Below, piece by piece: positions 1 to 7,361 of a DNA stretch of 17,005 nt. The position numbers and the translations under genes were made by a program. The notes beneath the pieces were generated by a model. That model did no database searches, was not told the DNA's origin, and was given only the letters and a program-made list of their open reading frames with translations. Every line of letters starts with the position of its first letter. Positions within the stretch are counted from its first letter, which is position 1. Where the stretch lies: NCBI GenBank assembly GCA_007131625.1, contig SLQC01000193.1:1-17005 (forward strand). Direction: 5' to 3'. The stretch is from Balneolales bacterium. GTDB lineage: Bacteria > Bacteroidota > Rhodothermia > Balneolales > Natronogracilivirgulaceae.

Positions 1-1401
1 AAAGATTCCCTGAATGTGTCAGATTCGCCGGAAAGAATTCTGGTTCCGCTGTCCAATCCTGACACTTCCGAAGCACTTATGGACATTGCCATCATGATTC
101 GTGGAAAGAATAGCACCGAGCCGATATTCCCGCTCACGGTAGCTATGGAGTCTCAAAATGTGGAAGTGGCGGTAGCCTCGGGAGAAAAGCTGTTAAGTCA
201 TGCGGTTGTACATGCCGCGGCTGCTGATGTTCCTGTTATACCGGTAACCCGTGTGGATCTGAATATCGCTTCCGGTATTGTTCGTGCGACCCGGGAGTTG
301 CGAATATCAGACATTGTGATTGGCTGGAATGGGGTTATCACAACACGTCAGCGAATATTCGGGTCGATACTGGACCAGTTGATGGAACAGTCTGATGAAA
401 CCATTCTGGTCTCCAAGATCGACCAACCAATCAATACGACTGAGCGGGTTATCCTTGCAATTCCCCCGATGGCTCAGTACGATCCCGGGTTCGGAAACAG
501 TTTTCAGACTATTAAAAAGTTGATCAACCAGCTGGGAGCCAAACCGCTTGTATTGGCAACCGAGAGTAATCTGACCATTCTGAAGCCTTTTATCGAGAAT
601 CAGGATCCTGAGTTGACGGCGAAATATGAGATCGTAGATAACTGGAATAAATTGACTGGTACGATCCGGAAATTATATAACAAGCAGGACTTGGTCATTC
701 TATTCAGCTCCCGGCGTGGATCGATGGTCTGGCAACCCAGTTTTGAACGTTTGCCGGGACAGGTCATTAAAAAGGTGAATCCGGACAATTTCATCATAGT
801 CTATCCGGCTGAAGTCTCCGAGCATCACAAACCGACCGCCGTATTGCGATTCGATGAGTCGCAACTGCTGCCCGATATCTCCGCAAAAGAAATTTATTTC
901 GCTTCTGATGATGAGTCGAGTCACAGCACAGCGATTGAACAGATGGTTCAGGCTCATTTCCCCGACCGTGCCGATGTCTCCACCGAAATCATGCAGAAGC
1001 TTAAAGTGGTTGATCCCGACAATTTGCCGGGCGATCTGCCGGGAGTCATGTTGACACATTTGAGCAGCCATTATGTAGATGAACCGGTGTTGCTTCTGGC
1101 GATCAACGAAACGGGTTTCCATATGAAAAAATACGGTGAACCCGTAAAAGTGATATTCATTCTGCTTAGCCCGACTCATATGAGTATGCAGCGAAATCTG
1201 CTAATACTTAACCGGATTGGACGAATGCTCGCTGGAATGGATATGAAAAACCGGCTGTCGAAAGCCAGGAATATCGATGATATCAAGAAGATTCTCTCGG
1301 CCAAGCTGACCATTATCCCGTCCAATAACGATGGAATAGATCCAATAACGAAGGAAGAGGGAAGTCTGGCTTCGACAAAAATAAAGCAAAAAGGCAACTG
1401 A
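1..1401 (+). CDS. Cation:proton antiporter, C-terminal USP-USP-EIIA-like region (partial)
   Basis: The reading frame is open from the first base, so the gene begins outside the window. A GTG at 16 exists but probably is not the true start. Numbering from that GTG, residues 7-142 form one universal-stress-protein (UspA) fold starting with RILVPLSNPDTSEAL and containing the run SHAVVHAAAADVPV. Residues 143-267 form a second UspA fold starting RVILAIPP. Residues 300-430 resemble a PTS EIIA type-2 domain: a His (codon 1057-1059, LTH) falls where the phospho-His of EIIA sits, followed by a GEPVKVIFILLSP segment like the GEPVNILFLLVGP of the EIIA gene at 2394-2864. From memory, this USP arrangement is the cytoplasmic tail of CPA2-type Na+(K+)/H+ antiporters in Bacteroidota and relatives. 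The membrane domain is not visible, so the transporter identity is an inference. A stand-alone Usp protein is the alternative. It converges on folD with a 76-base gap. Confidence 0.7.
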   Translation, partial: KDSLNVSDSPERILVPLSNPDTSEALMDIAIMIRGKNSTEPIFPLTVAMESQNVEVAVASGEKLLSHAVVHAAAADVPVIPVTRVDLNIASGIVRATRELRISDIVIGWNGVITTRQRIFGSILDQLMEQSDETILVSKIDQPINTTERVILAIPPMAQYDPGFGNSFQTIKKLINQLGAKPLVLATESNLTILKPFIENQDPELTAKYEIVDNWNKLTGTIRKLYNKQDLVILFSSRRGSMVWQPSFERLPGQVIKKVNPDNFIIVYPAEVSEHHKPTAVLRFDESQLLPDISAKEIYFASDDESSHSTAIEQMVQAHFPDRADVSTEIMQKLKVVDPDNLPGDLPGVMLTHLSSHYVDEPVLLLAINETGFHMKKYGEPVKVIFILLSPTHMSMQRNLLILNRIGRMLAGMDMKNRLSKARNIDDIKKILSAKLTIIPSNNDGIDPITKEEGSLASTKIKQKGN

Positions 1402-1477
1402 ATGAACTTTCATGAGTTGAATGATCTTGCTTGACGAATCGTTTGGTGAGGACGAATCGGGCTGAAACCCCTTCTGA
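1402..1477. other. Convergent intergenic gap, antiporter / folD
   Basis: Both flanking genes end here. The gap contains a 9-base direct repeat, gacgaatcg, at 1433-1441 and 1451-1459. I see no strong GC-rich hairpin followed by a T-run on either strand, so no classical terminator can be called. Confidence 0.4.
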
Positions 1478-2374
1478 TTACTCCTTTGACGGATATATTG
1501 ATTTTTTAGCAGCAAGCAGAGTGTTTTTCATCAGCATCGCTACGGTCATCGGTCCGACACCACCAGGTACCGGTGTGATCAGGCTGGCTTTTTCACTGAC
1601 ACTGTCAAAGTCGCAGTCACCCACCAGGCGATACCCTTTTTTACTGGTGACGTCTGTCAGCCGGTTGATACCGACATCGATGACAACCACACCCTCCTTG
1701 ACCATCTGGCCTGTAATCAGTTTGGGCGATCCCACTGCAACGATCAGTATATCCGCCTGAATGGTATGTTGGGTAAGGTCACGGGTGTATTTGTGGCAAA
1801 GGGTTGTTGTGGCTTTACCGGAGTTATTTTCACGGGAGAGCATGATAGCCATGGGAGATCCGACGATATTGCTGGCACCGACCACAACCGCATTTCTACC
1901 TTTGGTCATTACGCTGTAGTAGCGAAACAGCTCCAAAATACCGGCGGGTGTACAAGAACGAAAAGTGGGTTGCCCGACCGCCAGCCGGCCGACATTCATC
2001 GGGTGGAAGCCGTCTACATCCTTGCGGTGATCGATCGTTTCAATGACCTGCGAAGGATGCAGATGACCGGGCAGCGGCAGTTGCAGGAGGATCCCGTCAA
2101 TGCCATCATCCCGGTTGAACTTTCTGATCTCCTCTTTTAGTTCGCGCACCGAAATGGTGTCTGGAAAAGATACAGTATCCGATTCGATACCCACTTCCCG
2201 ACAGGCTTTGGTTTTGGCCCCAACATACGTGCGCGATGCAGGATCATCGCCGATTAGAATCGCCTGCAGCTTAGGTGGCCGGTTTCCTCTTCCCACCCAC
2301 TCCTGTACGTCTTCATGTATCTGCTGAAGGATGATTCCAGCCACTTTCTTACCGTCAATAATATTCCTGGCCAT
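1478..2374 (-). CDS. folD: Bifunctional methylenetetrahydrofolate dehydrogenase / methenyltetrahydrofolate cyclohydrolase
   Basis: FolD interconverts 5,10-methylene-, 5,10-methenyl- and 10-formyl-tetrahydrofolate in the cytoplasm, supplying one-carbon units for purine and formyl-Met-tRNA synthesis. The 298-residue length is normal (about 280-300). The catalytic Tyr50/Lys54 pair (YVGAK) is present, as are QLPLP at 98-102, DVDGF at 119-123 (Asp121), CTPAG at 141-145, the Rossmann nucleotide loop GASNIVGSP at 166-174 and the near-C-terminal PVPGGVGPMT signature. Numbering matches E. coli FolD at Tyr50, Lys54, Gln98 and Asp121. All key residues are intact. Its ATG lies 19 bases after the stop of the upstream EIIA-Ntr gene, so the two are probably co-transcribed. 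There is no Shine-Dalgarno; the leader is A/T-rich. Confidence 0.97.
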   Translation of the reverse strand: MARNIIDGKKVAGIILQQIHEDVQEWVGRGNRPPKLQAILIGDDPASRTYVGAKTKACREVGIESDTVSFPDTISVRELKEEIRKFNRDDGIDGILLQLPLPGHLHPSQVIETIDHRKDVDGFHPMNVGRLAVGQPTFRSCTPAGILELFRYYSVMTKGRNAVVVGASNIVGSPMAIMLSRENNSGKATTTLCHKYTRDLTQHTIQADILIVAVGSPKLITGQMVKEGVVVIDVGINRLTDVTSKKGYRLVGDCDFDSVSEKASLITPVPGGVGPMTVAMLMKNTLLAAKKSIYPSKE

Positions 2375-2393
2375 TTAAAAAAAGAGAATAATG

Positions 2394-2864
2394 TTAAATC
2401 CGGACGAAGTGTTCTTCCTCAGACCGGAACAGCTCAATGATTTTATCTGTATCGTTACATGCAAGTAGTTTTTCCCGGAATGCGGAGCTGTTGAGCAGAC
2501 GGGAGATACGGCTTAACATTTTTATATGCACACTGTTCTGTGATTTAGGCCCGACAAGCAGAAATAGTATATTCACCGGTTCCCCGTCGATTGCATCATA
2601 CTCTACCGGCGTTATGAGCTTACCGAATGCCGCATAGGTCTCGGTGAGTTGGCTGGATTTCCCGTGGGGAATAGCGAGTCCTTTACCGACTCCGGTAGAC
2701 ATGATGTTTTCCCGATCCATGACCGCTTGTCTGACCGAGGTGATCGTTGGTTCATCAAGCTTTGATGAAAGCGCATCGATCAGTTCGTTGATGGCGCCTG
2801 ACTTATTGCAGGCCGAGAGGCCCGGCAACACAGTGTTACTATCTAAAAGATCGCTGATTTTCAT
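2394..2864 (-). CDS. ptsN: PTS EIIA-Ntr-like phosphocarrier (PtsN family)
   Basis: A single-domain EIIA type-2 (fructose/nitrogen) protein of 156 residues, close in size to E. coli PtsN (163). The phosphorylation motif GKGLAIPHGK holds the predicted phospho-His at residue 67. Other family marks are MSTGVG just before it, GEPVNILFLLVGP and the helical segment HIKMLSRISRLL. PtsN-type proteins receive phosphate from an NPr/HPr-like partner and act as regulators rather than sugar transporters; in E. coli PtsN controls K+ uptake (TrkA) and the KdpD sensor. No EIIB or EIIC is nearby, which fits a regulatory role. It is the first gene of a two-gene unit with folD and has a good candidate promoter. 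Substrate or target cannot be read from the sequence; a fructose-type EIIA is the alternative. Confidence 0.88.
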   Translation of the reverse strand: MKISDLLDSNTVLPGLSACNKSGAINELIDALSSKLDEPTITSVRQAVMDRENIMSTGVGKGLAIPHGKSSQLTETYAAFGKLITPVEYDAIDGEPVNILFLLVGPKSQNSVHIKMLSRISRLLNSSAFREKLLACNDTDKIIELFRSEEEHFVRI

Positions 2865-2900
2865 GAATGTGCACTAATTACAATAAACCGGAATTCTTAC

Positions 2901-2933
2901 CAAATATACTGATCGTTGGACTTTACTCACAAA
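2901..2933 (-). promoter_or_regulatory. Candidate Bacteroidetes-type promoter for ptsN-folD
   Basis: On the minus strand, TTTG (2930-2933) is followed after 21 bases by TATATTTG (2901-2908). This matches the published Bacteroidetes sigma-factor consensus, -33 TTTG and -7 TAnnTTTG. The predicted transcript start is near 2894, giving a leader of about 30 bases to the ATG at 2864. The match is by eye; no expression evidence is available. Confidence 0.55.
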
Positions 2934-3081
2934 CGGAATTAACAATGAAAATGCCGGTACATTCCATCGGTTACGGCAGTAACATCTCTTCTGCCGGGAC
3001 GAGTAAATATATGATTTTTACAACGTTTTTTCCGCAAATTTACTGGCATAATTATGTTCCCTTTTATACTTTCTTTTTTCG

Positions 3082-3089
3082 TATAATTG
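3082..3089 (+). promoter_or_regulatory. Candidate -10/-7 element for the ccmB run
   Basis: TATAATTG at 3082-3089 contains a perfect TATAAT and matches 7 of 8 positions of TAnnTTTG. It lies 25 bases before the ccmB ATG. No convincing -35 or -33 partner is visible at normal spacing, so this is a weak call. Confidence 0.3.
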
Positions 3090-3114
3090 CGAATCCCGAT
3101 CACTCAGCCTTGTC

Positions 3115-3783
3115 ATGCCATTTCCGGAACAAACTTATGCCGTATTCCTGAAAGATTTTCGTCTCGAATGGCGTTCTGGTTTTGGTATAAGCACAGTGCT
3201 GGCTTTTATCGTTTCATCCCTGCTTATCGTACTTTTTTCACTTCGGGCCGATCAGTTGCCGGTGAATGTACAGAGCGGGTTGATCTGGATACTGATCCTC
3301 TTTGCTTCCCTTACCACATTGTCACGGGTATTTGTTTCGGAAAGTGAGCGGGGAACACTTGATCTGTTGCGTTTGAACGCGCCTGCAACATCGGTATTGC
3401 TGGGCAAGTTGTGCTATAATTTTTTATTTACACTGCTTATATCAAGTGTGACAGTCCTTCTGTTTCTGGTGATGGTGAGCCTGACCGTTGAACAACCCTT
3501 CCTGCTTCTTGGCATCATTATACTGGGCTCGTCCGGACTGGCCGGGGCCACCACCATGCTTGGTGCACTTGTCTCCCAGGCTACCCGAAAGGGAGCGGTC
3601 TTTCCGGTTTTAGCCTTACCTCTGCTGATACCGCTTATGTTGGTTTTGGTGCGTATAACCCAATCGGCTTTCACAACGGTTGCAGACGAGACGATTTTAA
3701 ACGATCTTGCAGCATTGATCGGGTTTTCAGGGGTTACCATTTCGGCTTCGATACTTTTGTTTGACAATTTGTGGGAAGATTAG
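3115..3783 (+). CDS. ccmB: Heme exporter permease CcmB
   Basis: CcmB is an inner-membrane ABC-type permease that works with the CcmA ATPase and CcmC/D in releasing holo-CcmE during system I cytochrome c maturation. The 222-residue length fits the family (about 220). Six hydrophobic segments can be placed near residues 25-42, 54-72, 96-123, 128-153, 162-180 and 196-216. The family-like ESERGTLDLLRL stretch follows the second segment, and a Pro-rich LALPLLIPLMLV segment forms the fifth. It is the first gene of a plus-strand run; the next start is 3 bases after its stop. CcmA and CcmC are not in the window. A different ABC-2 permease is the alternative, but the length and the E-x-E-x-G-T loop favour CcmB. 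Confidence 0.88.
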   Translation: MPFPEQTYAVFLKDFRLEWRSGFGISTVLAFIVSSLLIVLFSLRADQLPVNVQSGLIWILILFASLTTLSRVFVSESERGTLDLLRLNAPATSVLLGKLCYNFLFTLLISSVTVLLFLVMVSLTVEQPFLLLGIIILGSSGLAGATTMLGALVSQATRKGAVFPVLALPLLIPLMLVLVRITQSAFTTVADETILNDLAALIGFSGVTISASILLFDNLWED

Positions 3784-3786
3784 CGC

Positions 3787-4992
3787 ATGACGGATTCATA
3801 TTCGGAACAAAAAATGATCGGTGACAAGCGTTTGATCGGTCAACACTCGTTGCGTCAGCAGTTGTGGCGTATTGCGTCTGAAGACCGTATCAGCCACGCT
3901 TATTTATTCACCGGGCAACCGGGTACCGGCAAGAAAGCTCTTTCACTTGCCTTTGCTGAAGCGATTAACGGTGTAGAACATCTGGGACAGCTCGGGCCAT
4001 TGCGCAAATCCAATCGCCGGTCGTGGTATTATCATCCAGATATTCATGTGTTTTTACCAATGCCCAGAACTGTCAGCAAGAACGAACTGACCGCGCGGGT
4101 GGAACTCCTGGCCGCCGATCCCTATGAAGTTGTTGATTTCTCAATGAGACCCACAATTACCGGAGATTCCGATGCCAAAAACCGGAGTTCATTTTACTCG
4201 GTTTCGTATTTTCATTCGGAAATAAAACGAGCGGCTCATTTTAAATCCAGTGAGGGGAGGCGGAACATTATCATCATCGCCAATATCGAGAAGATGCAAG
4301 ACAAAGTGGTCAATGCATTTCTCAAGCTTCTGGAGGAACCAGGGGAAGACGTGATGTTCCTGCTTACCACCGACAATATTAACGTACTTCTGCCGACGGT
4401 TATATCGCGATGCCAGATACTACCCTGCCGGCCTTTGGAGCCCGATCAGATTTATAACGGATTGCGGAATTTCGACAACGTACCGGACGACGAAGCACGC
4501 TTTTTATCGCGCATTGCCGGTGGCAACTACAGTTTCACTCGGTTCTATGACCTTGAAACGCTGCAGGAAAATCGTGAGGACATCGTCCGTTTTTTGAGGT
4601 TATCCTATACTGTTGACGTCGGAGGTATTTTGGAGATCGGACAAAAATGGCATATGGAATGCAATAAGGAGGGCCATCTTGCCATCATCAACATGATAGA
4701 AACCTTTTTGCGGGATATTGCCCTGTATTCTGCCGGAGTTGATGCGTCGCTAATCACCAACAATGACAAAATAGATGTGATCGCCAATTTCTGTACTCAT
4801 CTCAAAGACGCCCGAATTGATGATATGATTGAAACATTAGAAGAAGTCCGGACGTTGTTAACACAGAATATTCAGCCCCGGTTGTTGTATACCGTGCTCG
4901 CCAACCGTTTTGCCGCCTGGATGCGTGGTGCTGAATCACCGGTTCCGAAGAATGAATCCTGGAAGCACATGCCTGCTTTTATCGAGCCTTAA
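3787..4992 (+). CDS. holB: DNA polymerase III delta' subunit (clamp-loader AAA+ protein)
   Basis: Delta' is the non-ATPase 'stator' of the clamp loader that places the sliding clamp on primed DNA. The protein shows an N-terminal IGQHSLRQQL motif (17-26), a P-loop-like GQPGTGKK (43-50) in which the usual Thr/Ser after the Lys is replaced by Lys, NAFLKLLEEP at 176-185, and the SRC motif at 207-209 (Ser-Arg-Cys, which supplies an arginine finger in clamp loaders). The segment where many delta' and tau/gamma proteins carry a Cys-type zinc site (about residues 62-90) contains no Cys. At 401 residues it is longer than E. coli HolB (334). An internal ATG at 3814 (Met10) would start just before the conserved region and is a possible true start. 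It lies 3 bases after ccmB, so translation is probably coupled. Confidence 0.88.
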   Translation: MTDSYSEQKMIGDKRLIGQHSLRQQLWRIASEDRISHAYLFTGQPGTGKKALSLAFAEAINGVEHLGQLGPLRKSNRRSWYYHPDIHVFLPMPRTVSKNELTARVELLAADPYEVVDFSMRPTITGDSDAKNRSSFYSVSYFHSEIKRAAHFKSSEGRRNIIIIANIEKMQDKVVNAFLKLLEEPGEDVMFLLTTDNINVLLPTVISRCQILPCRPLEPDQIYNGLRNFDNVPDDEARFLSRIAGGNYSFTRFYDLETLQENREDIVRFLRLSYTVDVGGILEIGQKWHMECNKEGHLAIINMIETFLRDIALYSAGVDASLITNNDKIDVIANFCTHLKDARIDDMIETLEEVRTLLTQNIQPRLLYTVLANRFAAWMRGAESPVPKNESWKHMPAFIEP

Positions 4993-5060
4993 TCTGGTGA
5001 TCATACAATTTTGCTACTGACGGAAGAATATTCACAGCGGTGCATCCGAAAATCAAACGA

Positions 5061-5915
5061 ATGTCAAAAAGTAAATCTACGGTCGCATTTGAGAAAATGC
5101 ACGGATCCGGCAACGATTTCATCGTAATGGATGCGCGAGGTTCCCATTTCCCGATGCCAGAAATTGTTGAACGTACTCCCCTGCTCTGTCATAGGAGAAC
5201 AGGAATAGGTGCCGACGGAATCCTTTTTCTGGAAGATTCTGATTCCTGTGATTACACCATGCACTATTTGAATGCGGACGGTTCTGAGGCGGGTATGTGC
5301 GGTAACGGTGCCCGCTGTCTGGCTCTGTTTGCTGTTCAGCTGGGATTTCCCGAACAACTCACCTTTCAGGTTCACGACAAAAAGTATCGTGCAGAAGTTC
5401 ACCCCGATTACATCTCGGTTCATTTTCCTGTCTATCCGGAACCCTTGGAGCGAAAGATTAACGGGATCGACTGGTGCGACTTGAATACCGGCACTGAACA
5501 TGTTGTTTCCATTGAAGAATACCATGCTGCAACTTCGGATGACATGTTTCGCAAAACCGGACGGGCTATCCGCAACCGGGCAGACCTTTTTCCATCTGGA
5601 ACAAATGTCAATTTTGCTCATCTCATTCATGAAAATCGTCTGAAACTCGTTACATACGAACGTGGTGTGGAGGATCTCACTCTCGCATGTGGAACCGGCG
5701 CCATTGCTACGGCTATTGCCTGGGAGTACCGCAAGAACCGGAAGCTGAGCACCGTGACCCCTGTTCAAAGTGAACATCACATACAGGTTGATTGCCCGGG
5801 CGGCCCTCTGGAAGTCACATTTGACGTACACCGTCATCATAATAATCAGCGCTATCAAAATATCACATTGCATGGACCCGCCGTATCGGTTTTTAAGGGT
5901 ACTTTCCCATTATAA
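5061..5915 (+). CDS. dapF: Diaminopimelate epimerase
   Basis: DapF converts LL- to meso-diaminopimelate without a cofactor, in the lysine and peptidoglycan precursor pathway. The chosen ATG at 5061 gives 284 residues and starts 10 residues before the family N-terminal FEKMHGSGNDF motif; an in-frame GTG at 5040 would add seven residues. Both catalytic cysteines are present: Cys80 in GMCGNGARC and Cys210 in ACGTGA. The substrate-binding NADGSEA run and the second-half GVEDLTLACGTG motif are intact. Length is normal (about 270-285). It follows holB with no obvious promoter. The start of the next gene lies inside its 3' end, so translational coupling is likely. Confidence 0.96.
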   Translation: MSKSKSTVAFEKMHGSGNDFIVMDARGSHFPMPEIVERTPLLCHRRTGIGADGILFLEDSDSCDYTMHYLNADGSEAGMCGNGARCLALFAVQLGFPEQLTFQVHDKKYRAEVHPDYISVHFPVYPEPLERKINGIDWCDLNTGTEHVVSIEEYHAATSDDMFRKTGRAIRNRADLFPSGTNVNFAHLIHENRLKLVTYERGVEDLTLACGTGAIATAIAWEYRKNRKLSTVTPVQSEHHIQVDCPGGPLEVTFDVHRHHNNQRYQNITLHGPAVSVFKGTFPL

Positions 5916-7218
5916 GCACTTTTTTAATCCGTTTTTACTATCTGGTGTCGGTATGCTGTCGCTGTTTCTAATCGCATCCTGCACCGGCGAGCAACTTCAG
6001 CAAGGCCGTGACACCGAAACAGCGGATCCTGGCCTCGAAAACAATCCTGTTGTAGCAGGTCAGGATTTACCGCCTGATAATATTAAAAGCATTCAGGTGT
6101 ACCGCGGCAACCGCAAGGAGTCGATTCCTGCCATTGAACTCGGCAGTGACGATTTTATCACTTTGCGGTTTGATGAGATTGAGGAATCCAGCAGGATGTT
6201 CCGGATCCGAATCCGACATCGAAATGCTGACTGGTCTCCCAGCAATTTGATGCAAGACCATTACCTGGTCGGTTATCGCGAGGATTTTATATCGGGCGGT
6301 GAGCCGAGCGGCGTGCAGGATCCATCCTATACACATTACCGGTACCGGTTTCCAAATGAAAGCATGCGGGTCCGTATAAGCGGAAACTACCTTATCGAGG
6401 TGTTGGAGTATGAATCGTCGCGAAAACTTTTCTCTCTGCCATTCTTCGTATATGATAACCAGGGGCAGCTTGCTTTTAACCTGGAAGAAATATACGGAAT
6501 GGACTCCCGCTATTTGTTGCATCATCAGCCATTTGTGAGGTATCAGTACCCATCCGATATAATCTCACCGACCACAGATTTGCGAGTCTTTTTTGTCAAG
6601 AACCGCTTTTGGGGACGTGCCCGGGAGGCCGATATGGAAGATATGTCGGAATCGGGTGTCTACCGGTCCTATTTATCCCGGCCGCAGGCATTTGTCGGTA
6701 TTTACGAATTCCGTCCGCTGGATATGCGACGATACGACACGCCCCGTCGGGAGGTAGTGGAAGTGTGGACTGAAACCGTTCCGCCGAAGGTACATCTCTT
6801 CCGGGATGTGGTCAACCTTGATGTCAACCCGCGAAGGCGTACGCCTGCCATACACGGATCCCCGAGGGACGATCACCGGGCAAGATATATTAATGTTCGC
6901 TTTGAACTGGAGCTGCCTGATCGTGAGGCGACCGAACTGCCTGTTTATGTTTATGGCCCGTTTAACAATTGGACGATCGATGAGCGCCATCGCATGAAGT
7001 ACAACTCATCCACCGATTCGTATGTCGGGTGGGCCCTTATAAAGGAAGGCGAATATGACTATAAATATGCTGTTGTTGTCGATAGCCGAATCGATGACTT
7101 ACGTCTCGACGCGTCTTTTGCATCGAGCAGCCAGGAGTATATCTCATTTGTCTACTTTCGCGACCCACGTTGGCAGTCTGACAGATTGCTCCAGATCCGC
7201 AGCGACCGCACACATTGA
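5872..7218 (+). CDS. Type IX secretion system plug protein (DUF5103 lipoprotein)
   Basis: This matches the DUF5103 / T9SS plug family, whose characterised member blocks the lateral or periplasmic opening of the SprA translocon. Starting at ATG 5872 (449 residues), residues 1-37 form a lipoprotein signal: Arg/Lys/His-containing N-region, hydrophobic core, and lipobox LIAS|C with Cys37 (codon 5980-5982). The N-domain has RFDEIEES, RHRNADWSPSNL, YTHYRYRFPNE and SGNYLIEVLEYE, all in the family order. The C-domain has VYVYGPFNNW and an EGEYDYKYAVV run. A frame open from 5770 and an internal ATG at 5953 exist; 5872 was chosen because 5953 would leave no charged N-region. The chosen start overlaps dapF by 44 bases. 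The SprA, PorV and other T9SS genes are not in the window. Lipidation is inferred from the lipobox. Confidence 0.85.
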   Translation: MDPPYRFLRVLSHYKHFFNPFLLSGVGMLSLFLIASCTGEQLQQGRDTETADPGLENNPVVAGQDLPPDNIKSIQVYRGNRKESIPAIELGSDDFITLRFDEIEESSRMFRIRIRHRNADWSPSNLMQDHYLVGYREDFISGGEPSGVQDPSYTHYRYRFPNESMRVRISGNYLIEVLEYESSRKLFSLPFFVYDNQGQLAFNLEEIYGMDSRYLLHHQPFVRYQYPSDIISPTTDLRVFFVKNRFWGRAREADMEDMSESGVYRSYLSRPQAFVGIYEFRPLDMRRYDTPRREVVEVWTETVPPKVHLFRDVVNLDVNPRRRTPAIHGSPRDDHRARYINVRFELELPDREATELPVYVYGPFNNWTIDERHRMKYNSSTDSYVGWALIKEGEYDYKYAVVVDSRIDDLRLDASFASSSQEYISFVYFRDPRWQSDRLLQIRSDRTH

Positions 7219-7361
7219 CCAGGAGCCACTGTACGGTCGCAGAATCAAAACTTCAAGAGAGACACCATTGCTGGGAGTAAAAAAACTCCTGAGCTTGAGC
7301 TACAGAGCTAAAACCGTTGCACAGCAATTCCGTAGACATGGCAGAAAGCAGAAAGCTTCCA
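7219..7361. other. Convergent intergenic gap, plug / barrel protein
   Basis: A 143-base gap between two convergent genes. Apart from the small hairpin at 7273-7290 I see no gene, repeat or RNA signature. Open frames crossing it in other frames look like shadows of the neighbouring genes. Confidence 0.5.
7273..7290. terminator. Possible small bidirectional hairpin
   Basis: GGAGT (7274-7278) pairs with ACTCC (7285-7289) around an A6 loop, with a G-T wobble extending the stem to 7273-7290. The A6 loop reads as T6 on the minus strand, but there is no T-run after the stem on either strand, so this would be an atypical terminator. Confidence 0.2.

Larger units (their letters stand above)
2865..3114. 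other. Divergent intergenic region, ptsN / ccmB
   Basis: A 250-base A/T-rich stretch between two divergent genes. It holds the ptsN promoter candidate and a weaker one for ccmB. An open frame spans part of it and runs into ccmB in another frame, but its composition is not protein-like. I see no RNA gene or clear operator repeat. Confidence 0.6.

Noticed and set aside
700..1179. A 159-codon minus-strand open frame opposite the antiporter tail
   Set aside because: It overlaps USP/EIIA-like coding sequence and has no protein-like features; antisense shadow.
1433..1459. Direct repeat gacgaatcg, two copies 18 bases apart
   Set aside because: Too short and isolated to call an operator or attachment site; could occur by chance.
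2867..3151. Plus-strand open frame of 94 codons in the ptsN/ccmB gap
   Set aside because: It runs into ccmB in another frame, has no start signal and reads as low-quality sequence; the stretch is better explained as promoter DNA.
5770..5871. Upstream extension of the plug protein from ATG 5770
   Set aside because: It would overlap dapF by 146 bases and place the lipoprotein signal 70 residues in; the start at 5872 gives a normal signal.
5064..5873. A 269-codon minus-strand open frame opposite dapF
   Set aside because: It is fully antisense to an intact, motif-complete dapF and shows no recognisable domain.
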